Source: Aureimonas altamirensis
GTDB taxonomy: Bacteria > Pseudomonadota > Alphaproteobacteria > Rhizobiales > Rhizobiaceae
DNA length: 64,000 nt
NCBI RefSeq assembly: GCF_001463885.1
Contig: NZ_BBWQ01000006.1
Location: forward strand, 1-64,000
Direction of reading: 5' to 3'
Under the pieces are notes generated by a model. That model searched no databases. It was not told the origin of the DNA and saw only the letters and a list, made by a program, of their open reading frames with translations. A program made the position numbers and the translations under genes. This document shows positions 26,733 to 34,807 of the stretch, one piece after another; within the stretch, counting starts at the first letter, position 1, and every line of letters starts with the position of its first letter.

Positions 26733-27346
26733 TGGGTGTTGCACCGATGAGCGATCGAATCGATACCGCCGCGCTGCACGGCGCGCTTGTCCGGGTTGCC
26801 GCCGCCGCCGAGGCCGCGGCGCCGGAGCTGAATGCGGCCGACGGCGCGCTGGGTGACGGAGACCTTGGCATCACCGTCTCGAAAGGCTTCGCGGCTGCGG
26901 CTGCGGCGGATCTGCCGGACGATATCGGCCTGGCCTTCCTGGAATGCGCCAAGGCATTCCAGCGGGTTTCCTCTTCGTCCTACGGCACTTTGGTCGCCAC
27001 CGGCTTCATGGCGGCGGCCAAGGCAACGAAAGGGCGGAGCGATATCGCCGCCGAAGAGGTGCCTGAACTGGTCGCCGCCGCGCGCGATGCGATGATGGCG
27101 CGCGGCAAGGGGCAACTGGGCGACAAGACCGTGCTCGATGGCCTGGATGCCATCGCCTCGGCACTTAAAGGCATGGACGGTGGCGGCATGCGGCGCCAGG
27201 CGGTGGAAGCGGTGGAGGCCACCCTGCAGGCGTTCAAGGGGCGGCCTTGCAAGCTGGGGCGCGCGCGCATGTTTGCTGAAAAGAGCGCCATGCTGGACGA
27301 TCCCGGGCAGCTTGCGCTGCTGCATATCGTGCGCGGCTTATACTGA
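26732..27346 (+). CDS. dhaL: Dihydroxyacetone kinase subunit DhaL-like protein
   Basis: A 204-residue nucleotide-binding subunit. The acidic Mg-ADP motif is present as ADGALGDGDLGITV, with SSSYGTLVATGF in the phosphate-binding helix region and a C-terminal DPGQLAL segment. No DhaM phosphotransferase gene is next to it, so either ATP exchanges directly, as in fused ATP-dependent kinases, or a PTS protein elsewhere serves it. Last gene of the catabolic operon; ATG 26747 is an alternative start. Confidence 0.9.
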   Translation: MGVAPMSDRIDTAALHGALVRVAAAAEAAAPELNAADGALGDGDLGITVSKGFAAAAAADLPDDIGLAFLECAKAFQRVSSSSYGTLVATGFMAAAKATKGRSDIAAEEVPELVAAARDAMMARGKGQLGDKTVLDGLDAIASALKGMDGGGMRRQAVEAVEATLQAFKGRPCKLGRARMFAEKSAMLDDPGQLALLHIVRGLY

Positions 27347-27386
27347 CTGTTCATTGTGGAAAGACGCAGTGTCGCCAAGGCATCGA

Positions 27387-27412
27387 TTGACGGACCACGC
27401 CTGTGGCGTCAA
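27387..27412. other. Interrupted stem-loop between the catabolic operon and the FMN reductase gene
   Basis: TTGACG pairs with CGTCAA, and inside it CCAC pairs with GTGG around a four-base loop, with a two-base bulge. There is no T-run. It may be an operator for the next gene or a weak terminator for the operon. Confidence 0.3.
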
Positions 27413-27447
27413 CACCCCCGGTAGATGACTCTTCCCAAGGAGCGGAC

Positions 27448-28032
27448 ATGAAGCGCGTTGCAGTTTTCAACGGATCCCTGCGCAAGGAATCCATCAATCG
27501 CAAGTTTGCGGAAAGCATCGCCCGGCTCGCCTCCGGCAAGCTCGAGTTTCACTTCGTCGAGATCGGCGACCTGCCCCTCTACAATGACGACCTGATGGCC
27601 GATGGGGTGCCCGCTTCGGTTGCGCGCGTGAAGGCCGAGATCGAGGCTGCCGACGCCGTGCTGTTCGTCACGCCCGAGTATAACCGTGCCTACACGCCCG
27701 CCATCAAGAACGTGATCGACTGGGCATCGCGGCCCTACGGCAAGAATTCTTGGAGCGCGAAGCCCTCGGCCGTCATCGGCACCACGCCCGGAGCCACCGG
27801 CACGGCGGCTGCGCAGAACTCGCTGAAGGGCCTTCTGACGGTCGTGGACACGGTCCTGATGGGGCAGCCGGAAGTGTACTTCACCTACAAGCCGGAGCTG
27901 TTCGACGCCGAAGGCTCGGTGGTGGACGCCTCGACGCGCAATTTCCTGACCGCCTGGGTGGACCGTTTCTCCGCCTGGATCGAGCGGACATCCGAGCGCA
28001 AGACGCAGGATCAGGCCGGCCCGGCACGATAA
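27448..28032 (+). CDS. NAD(P)H-dependent FMN reductase family protein
   Basis: A 194-residue flavodoxin-fold reductase with the phosphate loop NGSLRKESIN, the TPEYNRAYTPAIKNVIDW signature and GTTPGATGTAAAQ near the flavin. ATG 27448 has AAGGAG 6 bases upstream. It is paralogous to the reductase at 8736. It is separated from the catabolic operon by about 100 bases and probably has its own promoter. Confidence 0.92.
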   Translation: MKRVAVFNGSLRKESINRKFAESIARLASGKLEFHFVEIGDLPLYNDDLMADGVPASVARVKAEIEAADAVLFVTPEYNRAYTPAIKNVIDWASRPYGKNSWSAKPSAVIGTTPGATGTAAAQNSLKGLLTVVDTVLMGQPEVYFTYKPELFDAEGSVVDASTRNFLTAWVDRFSAWIERTSERKTQDQAGPAR

Positions 28033-28105
28033 TCGCCGGCCCGATAATCGCCGGAATGCGGCGGCAGGGTGCGCCGACTGCATGTTCGAGTATCAGGGAT
28101 GTTTC

Positions 28106-28663
28106 ATGGCCAAGCGTAGACGGATAACCATCGCAACTCTTGCGGTGCTGGCCATACCTGCCGTCACGGGCATCCACATGGCGCTCGGACAGATGACCGG
28201 CAACTTCCACGAGGTGCTGCCGGGGCAACTCTACCGTTCGGCCCAGCCGGACGGGGAGGACATAGACGAGATGGTGCGCGTTCATGGCGTGCGCACCATC
28301 ATCAACCTGCGCGACGAGGCGCATGGAAGCTGGTACGCGGAGGCCGGTTCGGCGGCTGCGCGCAACGGCGTCCGGATGGTCGATTTCCCGATGAGCTCGG
28401 CGCAGGAAGTGCCCGTCGACAGGTTGCAGCAACTGGCTGCCATCATGCGGGATGCCGAAAAGCCGGTGCTGATCCACTGCGAGCATGGTGCCAACCGCAC
28501 CGGGCTGGCCTCGGCGGTCTATGTCGGTGCCGTCGCCGGCAGAAGCGAGTTGTTCTCCGAGTTCCAGCTTTCGCCTTTTTACGGGCATGTCCCCATCCCG
28601 GGGATCGGTCGCTACGAGATGTACAGCTCGTGGGACAAGTTCGAGGAAACCATCGGTTTCTGA
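28106..28663 (+). CDS. Membrane-anchored or exported protein tyrosine/dual-specificity phosphatase
   Basis: A 185-residue cysteine phosphatase. The P-loop HCEHGANRTG supplies the catalytic Cys125 and Arg131. YRSAQPDGEDID and VRTIINLRDE are typical of bacterial dual-specificity phosphatases. Residues 7-28 are a hydrophobic stretch after Arg-rich residues, so the protein is exported or anchored. ATG 28106 has AGGGAT upstream; ATG 28082 would add eight residues. It precedes the cyclic-di-GMP genes, but a link is not shown. Confidence 0.85.
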   Translation: MAKRRRITIATLAVLAIPAVTGIHMALGQMTGNFHEVLPGQLYRSAQPDGEDIDEMVRVHGVRTIINLRDEAHGSWYAEAGSAAARNGVRMVDFPMSSAQEVPVDRLQQLAAIMRDAEKPVLIHCEHGANRTGLASAVYVGAVAGRSELFSEFQLSPFYGHVPIPGIGRYEMYSSWDKFEETIGF

Positions 28664-28674
28664 CGATCCGTTTG

Positions 28675-28682
28675 TTACCGGT
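28675..28682. promoter_or_regulatory. TTACCGGT element upstream of the diguanylate cyclase gene
   Basis: The same eight bases recur before the REC-PAS-GGDEF-EAL gene (30004-30011), and a related full dyad TTTACTGGTAAA lies before the surface-protein gene (45955-45966). A shared operator is a guess. Confidence 0.2.
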
Positions 28683-28741
28683 TGGTAGACAAGCTCCGAT
28701 TGCAGTATGAATAGGTGGCTAACGCTGGATTGGGGAGCCGC

Positions 28742-29917
28742 TTGAAGAACCATCGGGCCTCGACTGCCTTCAAGGGCTACTCCCTTCCGAAGACGGCGTT
28801 GGGCCGCTGGCTTGGCCATATTTCGGAAGATGCACCCCTGGACGTCAAAGGCCGGCTTCTGGGCGGCCTCTTCGGCACCATCCCCATCTTCCTGGGCGGT
28901 GTGGTCAACACCATTCTCGTAGCCGCGTTCATCGCAATCCGCATCGATGCGCCACGCTTCTATGTCTGGGTCGGCCTCGAGATCGTCATCTGTCTGGCCC
29001 GTGTCTATCTGCTGGTCCGCTCCAGGCGGATGGCGCAGCTTGGCCGCGACACCAATACCGACGGCATGATCATGCTGGCGCTCGCCTGGGCGGCCGGCGT
29101 CGGCTACGGCAGCTTCATATGCCTCCTGTCCGGCGATTGGGTCGCCTCCACCATGGCGATGATGTCGTCGGCCGCCATGATCGGCGGTATCTGCATCCGC
29201 AATTTCGGCACGCCGCGCCTGGCCTCGGCCATGATGGTGCTGGCCTTCGGCCCCGCCTGCTTTGCGCTGCCCTTTACCGGAGAGCCGCTGCTGCTGCTCG
29301 GGCTGGTGCAGATACCCTTCTATATCTTCAGCATGTGCCGCGCCGCCTATGTGCTGAAATCCACTCTCGTCACCACCATGATGGCCGAGCGCCAGCACGC
29401 GCTTCTATCCAGCCACGACGCGCTGACGGGCCTTCTCAACCGGGTAGGGCTTGCTGCCGAACTGCGTCGTATCGCCACCCGGGCGCAGGCGTCCGGACGG
29501 CTGGTCGCCTTCATGTACATGGACCTCGACGGCTTCAAGGCGGTCAATGACGGCTACGGCCACGATGTCGGCGACGCCGTCTTGAGCGCTGCCGCGGACC
29601 GGCTCCAGGACCATTGTTCCGCCGAAGCGGGAGCGGCGCGCATAGGGGGCGACGAGTTCGTCTTCGTCTGCCTGTGCGACGACGCGGCATCGGCCGAAAG
29701 GGTGGCCGTGCGCCTGATGCAGGATCTGCAGGCCCCCTACGAGATTGCGGGCATCGACATCGACTCCATCGGCGTCAGCATCGGCATTGCGTTCGCCGAG
29801 CCAGATGCAGCCGGGCGGGTCGAGCTGAAGCCACTGCTGCGGGCCGCCGACAGCGCGCTCTATGCGGCCAAGAGAAGCGGCAAGGGCAAGTTTACGCGGG
29901 CTGCGGACCCTGTATAA
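28742..29917 (+). CDS. Membrane diguanylate cyclase (GGDEF)
   Basis: A roughly 391-residue protein: about six hydrophobic segments in the first 210 residues (a membrane sensor of no named family), then a GGDEF domain with SSHDALTGLLNRVG, MDLDGFKAVNDGYGH and the intact RIGGDEF active loop. It should make cyclic di-GMP from GTP. No RxxD inhibitory site precedes the loop. TTG 28742 has GGGGAG 4 bases upstream; GTG 28715 is the alternative. It lies upstream of the REC-PAS-GGDEF-EAL gene. Confidence 0.9.
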   Translation: MKNHRASTAFKGYSLPKTALGRWLGHISEDAPLDVKGRLLGGLFGTIPIFLGGVVNTILVAAFIAIRIDAPRFYVWVGLEIVICLARVYLLVRSRRMAQLGRDTNTDGMIMLALAWAAGVGYGSFICLLSGDWVASTMAMMSSAAMIGGICIRNFGTPRLASAMMVLAFGPACFALPFTGEPLLLLGLVQIPFYIFSMCRAAYVLKSTLVTTMMAERQHALLSSHDALTGLLNRVGLAAELRRIATRAQASGRLVAFMYMDLDGFKAVNDGYGHDVGDAVLSAAADRLQDHCSAEAGAARIGGDEFVFVCLCDDAASAERVAVRLMQDLQAPYEIAGIDIDSIGVSIGIAFAEPDAAGRVELKPLLRAADSALYAAKRSGKGKFTRAADPV

Positions 29918-29975
29918 GACCTTTTGGCAGCGTGCCGTGCCGATTGTAATTCCATTTTCCTTCCTTTGGCCGAAA

Positions 29976-30009
29976 CGGTAAAGTAAGTTTTTACTTGGCC
30001 CGTTTACCG
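29976..30009. promoter_or_regulatory. Nested dyads before the REC-PAS-GGDEF-EAL gene
   Basis: An outer repeat CGGTAAA...TTTACCG encloses an inner one, AAGTAA-GTTT-TTACTT. The two compete for the same bases. They lie 54 bases before the likely start of the downstream gene, so they could be an operator region or a weak terminator of the diguanylate cyclase gene. Confidence 0.35.
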
Positions 30010-30062
30010 GTGCCGAAACAGCACTCCGGATGTCGGAGCGGTTAAACAAGGCGTTCGCACTC

Positions 30063-32213
30063 ATGTCATTGATAGTCGTTGTTGATGATCAAGGCAGCAA
30101 CCAAAGGATATACTCTCGCCTGTCGAAGCTCGCGGGCGAGGACGTCAACGTCAAAACCTTTGCAAGTCCGTTCCGGATGCTCGACTGGCTCGAAGAAGGC
30201 GAGCCGGACCTCATCATCACGGACTACAAGATGCCGGGCATGGACGGTGCGCAGCTAACCCGTCGCCTTCGCGACATGCCCAATTCCGCCGACGTTCCCA
30301 TCATCGTGCTGACGGCCTACGAAGATCTCAGCTTCCGCCTCATGGCCCTCGAGGCCGGCGCGACGGACTTCCTGCAGACGCCCGTCAACCACGAAGAATT
30401 CGTCAGCCGGGCACGCAATTTCCTGAAGTTCCGCCGCCAGCAGCAGAGCGTCAAGCTGAAGGCGCAGGCGCTGGAGCGCCGTCTGCTGGATTCCGAGTAT
30501 TTCCGCCAGATTGCCGTGCGCGACAGCCGCGAGCAACTGGCGCAGGTCATCGATACGGTGCCGGCGCTGATCAGCGCCACCGACCGCGATGGCCGATGCG
30601 TCTTCGTGAATGCGATGTTTGCCGTCTATTCCGGCCGCGATCCGGCCGCCTGCGTCGGCCTTCCTGCCGAAACGCTGCTGGCAGGCACCGACGTGACACG
30701 GCTTCGGCAGGTGGAGCGCAGCGTGCTGACGCGCGGCCTGCCGCACCCTGCCTACGAGGAAGCGATCCAATCTCCCGAAGGGAGCGAGCGCTACTTCCTG
30801 ACGACGAAGTCGCCGCTGATGGACGCCAACAGCAAGGTCGTCGGCGTCCTGACCTCATCGCTGGACGTCAGCGAGCAGAAGATGGCGCATGAGCGGCTGC
30901 GGGAGCTGGCCCTTCATGACGGGCTCACCGGCCTGCCCAACCGGACCTATCTATCGAACCGCGTCCAGTCGCTGCTGCTGGAGCCGGCGCGGCCGGGGCG
31001 CATGCATGCGCTGCACCTTCTGGATATCGACCGCTTCAAGACCGTCAACGATACGCTCGGCCATTATGTCGGCGACCAGCTCCTGCAGTCTATCGCCCAG
31101 AGGCTGAAGCTGCTGATCGACGAAAACACGACCTTGTCCCGCCTCGGCGGCGACGAGTTCGCCTTCCTGCAGGAGGGGATCACCGACGTGTCGGAGGCGG
31201 AAGCGCTGGCCCGCCGCATCGTCTCCACCCTGTCCGATCCGATCGATGTCGCCCGCCACCGGGTCAACGCCACGGCAAGCCTCGGCATTGCGCTCATCGG
31301 CCCGCATGGGCAGGACGTGAACGAAATTCTCAAGAATGCCGATCTGGCCATGTATCAGGCCAAATCCGAAGGCCGTAACCGATACAGCGTCTTCGCCGCC
31401 GATTTGCGGGCCCGCATCAAGGAATCCTCCCTGCTCGAGGCCGCCATGCGCGATGCGCTGGCGCGTGGAGAGTTCGTGCTGCATTACCAGCCGCAGGTGG
31501 ATATCGCCTCGCGCCGCATCGCCGGCGTGGAGGCGCTAATCCGCTGGCAGCATCCGCAGCGCGGGCTTTTGTCGCCGGCCGAATTCCTGAGCGTCGCCGA
31601 AGAGACGGGGTTGATCGCGCCCATCTCCGACTGGGTCCTGCGCGAGGCGTGCCGCCAGGCGCAGGAGTGGCGCACCATGGGCTTCGAAAGCCTCACCATG
31701 GCCGTCAATTTGGCGCCGGTGCAGTTCAATTACGACGACATTCCGAAGATGGTGTCGCGCGTGCTGGCCGACACCGGCCTGCCATCGGCCAATCTGGAAC
31801 TGGAACTGACGGAGAACACCTTCTTCGATCCGGTCCAGAACCCGTCTCCGCGCTTGGCGGTGCTGCACAACATGGGCATCCGGCTGACCCTCGACGATTT
31901 CGGAACGGGGTATTCCTCGCTGCTGCGGGTCAAGATGCTGCCCATCGACGCGATCAAGATCGATCGCGGGTTTCTGGAGGCCATCCCGGGCAGCGAGGCG
32001 GACGCCGCCATCGTGCGTGCGATCATCCGGCTGGCTCATGGCCTGAAGCTGCAGGTGGTTGCCGAAGGTGTCGAAACCGCCGAGCAACTCGCCTTCCTCG
32101 CGGATGAAGGATGCGAACTGGTGCAGGGTTTCTATCTCGGGCGTCCGGTGGCAGCCGACGCCTGCCTGAAGGCGCTGCTCGACAACAGGCAGGCAGTCGG
32201 CAACGCCGCATAA
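30063..32213 (+). CDS. REC-PAS-GGDEF-EAL response regulator (cyclic-di-GMP turnover), probable partner of the RpfC-like kinase
   Basis: About 716 residues: receiver (1-120) with phosphorylatable Asp54 in ITDYKMPGMDG, PAS (about 165-275), GGDEF (about 285-445, LGGDEF intact, no RxxD site) and EAL (about 455-700). The EAL domain keeps EALIRW, ELTEN, DDFGTGYSS, IKIDRGF, AEGVET and QGFYLGRP, so phosphodiesterase activity is likely; both activities may exist. The receiver has Thr where the conserved Lys before Pro is expected (DFLQTPV). It lies 42 bases before the RpfC-like kinase, the place RpfG would hold. ATG 30030 is an alternative start. Confidence 0.93.
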   Translation: MSLIVVVDDQGSNQRIYSRLSKLAGEDVNVKTFASPFRMLDWLEEGEPDLIITDYKMPGMDGAQLTRRLRDMPNSADVPIIVLTAYEDLSFRLMALEAGATDFLQTPVNHEEFVSRARNFLKFRRQQQSVKLKAQALERRLLDSEYFRQIAVRDSREQLAQVIDTVPALISATDRDGRCVFVNAMFAVYSGRDPAACVGLPAETLLAGTDVTRLRQVERSVLTRGLPHPAYEEAIQSPEGSERYFLTTKSPLMDANSKVVGVLTSSLDVSEQKMAHERLRELALHDGLTGLPNRTYLSNRVQSLLLEPARPGRMHALHLLDIDRFKTVNDTLGHYVGDQLLQSIAQRLKLLIDENTTLSRLGGDEFAFLQEGITDVSEAEALARRIVSTLSDPIDVARHRVNATASLGIALIGPHGQDVNEILKNADLAMYQAKSEGRNRYSVFAADLRARIKESSLLEAAMRDALARGEFVLHYQPQVDIASRRIAGVEALIRWQHPQRGLLSPAEFLSVAEETGLIAPISDWVLREACRQAQEWRTMGFESLTMAVNLAPVQFNYDDIPKMVSRVLADTGLPSANLELELTENTFFDPVQNPSPRLAVLHNMGIRLTLDDFGTGYSSLLRVKMLPIDAIKIDRGFLEAIPGSEADAAIVRAIIRLAHGLKLQVVAEGVETAEQLAFLADEGCELVQGFYLGRPVAADACLKALLDNRQAVGNAA

Positions 32214-32255
32214 AAAAACAAAGTAGAACGGCTTAACGGCGGATCAGAACGAGCT

Positions 32256-34802
32256 TTGAGTGTGATTATCAAAGAATGGGCGGCCTGGTTTCGCAGGCGC
32301 CCAGATCGCGAGCACGAGATCACGCTCAATCGTGCCGGCATCTCTCTGGCAATCCTGATCTTCACGCTGTTCTTCATGCCACACGGCGAAACCGCCTTCG
32401 CCGCGCGTCTGATCTCCGTGCTTTACCTTGTCTCGGCCATGATCCTTCTGGCGCATCTGATATGGCGGCCGGAAGTATCCAATGTCCGGCGCATCGTCGC
32501 GATGGCCGTCGACCTGGTGCTCCTGTCCTGCGGCCTCGCCATCGGGCAGGGCTCCGTCGCCATTCTCTACCCGTTCTATTACTGGATCATCCTCGGCAAC
32601 GGCTTCCGTTATGGCGAGGGCTATCTCTATTCCGCAACGGTGGCCGGTACGCTCGGCTTTCTGACGGTCATCCTGACCTCGCCTTACTGGCAGAGCCAGC
32701 CGCTTCTGTCGGGTGGCCTTCTCGGCGGCATCGTCATCCTGCCCCTCTACGCCGCAACGCTGATCCGCAGCCTGTCACGCGCCAAGGAAGCCGCCGAGCA
32801 GGCAAACCGGGCAAAATCCGCCTTCCTGACCAGCGTCAGCCACGAATTGCGCACGCCGCTCAACGCCATCATGGGGTCGACGGACCTCCTGGTGGATACC
32901 ACGCTCCGGCGCGATCAACGCGACATGGTGGACACGATCCGGGTCGCCTCCAGTGCGCTCCTGTCGCAGATCAACGATCTTCTCGATCTGTCCAGCATCG
33001 AATCCGGCCGGCTACAGCTGACGCCCGTCACCTTCGACCCGCTGGACCTTCTGGCCGGGGTGCGCGATGTCGGCGCCGTGCAGGCGCGGGCAAAAGACAT
33101 CGAGTTTCATCTGTTCGCGACCGCACGCACGCCATCGCTGCTGACCGCCGACGAGCGGCGCATGCGCGAGGTTCTCATCAACCTCGTCGGCAATGCCATC
33201 AAGTTCACCGAGACCGGGTCGGTGACCCTGTCGGTCGACTATGTCGAGGGCAAGGGCGCTCCGTCGCTGGTGTTCGAGGTGGAGGATACCGGCATCGGCA
33301 TGACCGATGACGAGCAGGAAGTCATCTTCAAGCGGTTCACGCAGGCCAACGCCACCATTCTCAATCGCTTCGGAGGGACCGGGCTGGGCCTTGCCATCGT
33401 GCGGGAACTGGTGGAGCTGCAGCGCGGCGATATCGAGGTTAGCAGCACCCCGGGCAAGGGCAGCCTGTTCCGGGTGCGCATTCCCGTGCGCAAGGCGAGC
33501 GAAGCGGAAGCGCCCACAGGTTCGCTTCTGGCCGAGACGAAGGTGATCCTTCTCGATCCGTCGGATGTCTATGGCGGCGTCGTACCGCCCGTGATACAGC
33601 GCAACAGCGGAATTGCCGTAATTGCCGGGACGGTAGAGCAGGCGGTGACGCAGATCGTGCTGCCGGCCCCGGATGAGATCCGGCATCGCGTGGTGCTGCT
33701 GGTTGAGGTGGAGACCGGCTGGCCGGAGGACGCCGACCCGGCGCAGTTCGTGGCCCATCTGAGGACAGCCGCTCCGACAGGCATATTCGGCTTGACGCGC
33801 CGGCCCAACGGGCTTCCGGCGGCGTCTATCAGACGCGTCGTTCCCTGCATCGTCGGCGAGGAGCGGTTCAGGGAGGATCTCATGCAGGCAATGCGACTGA
33901 TCAGGCGCGCTACGGAAGCCGCATCGGGCAGCCATTCCACCATCGTGCGCCGCGAGAAGGGCCTCCGCATACTTCTGGCCGACGACAACCGCGTCAACCA
34001 GAAGGTCATCAGCCGGATTCTCGAGGCGGGCGGGCACTACGTCAGGGTGGTCGTCGATGGCGAAGCGGCCCTCGACGCCATGGAGGCGGGCGGCATCGAT
34101 TTTGTGCTGATGGACCTGAACATGCCGGGCATGGACGGCGTGGAATCCACCAAGCTGTTTCGCATGATGTCGCTTGGCCGGCCGCATCTGCCGATTGTCG
34201 GCCTGACGGCCGACGCAACGAAGGCGGCAAGCGACCGGGCAGTGGAAGCCGGCATGGACGCCTGTCTGACAAAGCCCGTCAACGGGCCCACCCTGCTCGA
34301 CAAGATCGATCTTCTGTTTGCCGAGCACGGCGACGGTGCCGCTTTGGACGCGGATCGACGGCCCGTGGCGGACCTGAAGCTGGTAAGCGAGACGGAGGTG
34401 CCGTCGGCACGCGCCGGCGAAGGCGACCAGCATGTCGACACCGCAATGCTTAAGAACCTGGAGACCCTAGGTGGCCCGGCCTTCGTTGCGGCGGTCATAT
34501 CCGACTTCCTGACCGACGGCAGCGCTCTGCTGCTGGAGCTTCGGGAGGTTGTCGCGGCGGGCGATGTCGCCGGCTATGCGGAAAAGGCGCACGCGCTTCA
34601 AAGCGGCGCGGGCAATATCGGTGTGCTCCGGGTGGCGGAATCGTGCCGGAGCTGGCGTCCCCAATCGTCGCAGGAACTGGTCAAGGCCGGGCCCGCCGTC
34701 GTGGAAAGGATCGAGCAGGAGTTTGAAACCGCCCGCTCGATCCTGTTGCGTCAGCATGCGCGTCGTCCGCTTCTGATCTCCGACCGCGATCAGGGCGCCT
34801 GA
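32256..34802 (+). CDS. rpfC: RpfC-type hybrid sensor histidine kinase (DSF receptor)
   Basis: An 848-residue kinase. Residues 1-175 hold a basic N-terminus and about five membrane helices that align by eye with Xanthomonas RpfC (ILGNGFRYG, SPYWQSQPLLS, PLYAATLIRS). Then HisKA (His196, SHELRTPLN), an ATPase domain (VGNAIKF, DTGIGM, FGGTGLGL), an unusual stretch at 430-555 that looks like a degenerate receiver, a true receiver (Asp620, Lys673) and an Hpt domain (His779 in AHALQSGAGNIG). RpfC senses the fatty-acid signal DSF made by RpfF. TTG 32256 starts the frame. The convergent rpfF-like gene ends 5 bases away. Confidence 0.92.
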   Translation: MSVIIKEWAAWFRRRPDREHEITLNRAGISLAILIFTLFFMPHGETAFAARLISVLYLVSAMILLAHLIWRPEVSNVRRIVAMAVDLVLLSCGLAIGQGSVAILYPFYYWIILGNGFRYGEGYLYSATVAGTLGFLTVILTSPYWQSQPLLSGGLLGGIVILPLYAATLIRSLSRAKEAAEQANRAKSAFLTSVSHELRTPLNAIMGSTDLLVDTTLRRDQRDMVDTIRVASSALLSQINDLLDLSSIESGRLQLTPVTFDPLDLLAGVRDVGAVQARAKDIEFHLFATARTPSLLTADERRMREVLINLVGNAIKFTETGSVTLSVDYVEGKGAPSLVFEVEDTGIGMTDDEQEVIFKRFTQANATILNRFGGTGLGLAIVRELVELQRGDIEVSSTPGKGSLFRVRIPVRKASEAEAPTGSLLAETKVILLDPSDVYGGVVPPVIQRNSGIAVIAGTVEQAVTQIVLPAPDEIRHRVVLLVEVETGWPEDADPAQFVAHLRTAAPTGIFGLTRRPNGLPAASIRRVVPCIVGEERFREDLMQAMRLIRRATEAASGSHSTIVRREKGLRILLADDNRVNQKVISRILEAGGHYVRVVVDGEAALDAMEAGGIDFVLMDLNMPGMDGVESTKLFRMMSLGRPHLPIVGLTADATKAASDRAVEAGMDACLTKPVNGPTLLDKIDLLFAEHGDGAALDADRRPVADLKLVSETEVPSARAGEGDQHVDTAMLKNLETLGGPAFVAAVISDFLTDGSALLLELREVVAAGDVAGYAEKAHALQSGAGNIGVLRVAESCRSWRPQSSQELVKAGPAVVERIEQEFETARSILLRQHARRPLLISDRDQGA

Positions 34803-34807
34803 CGGCC

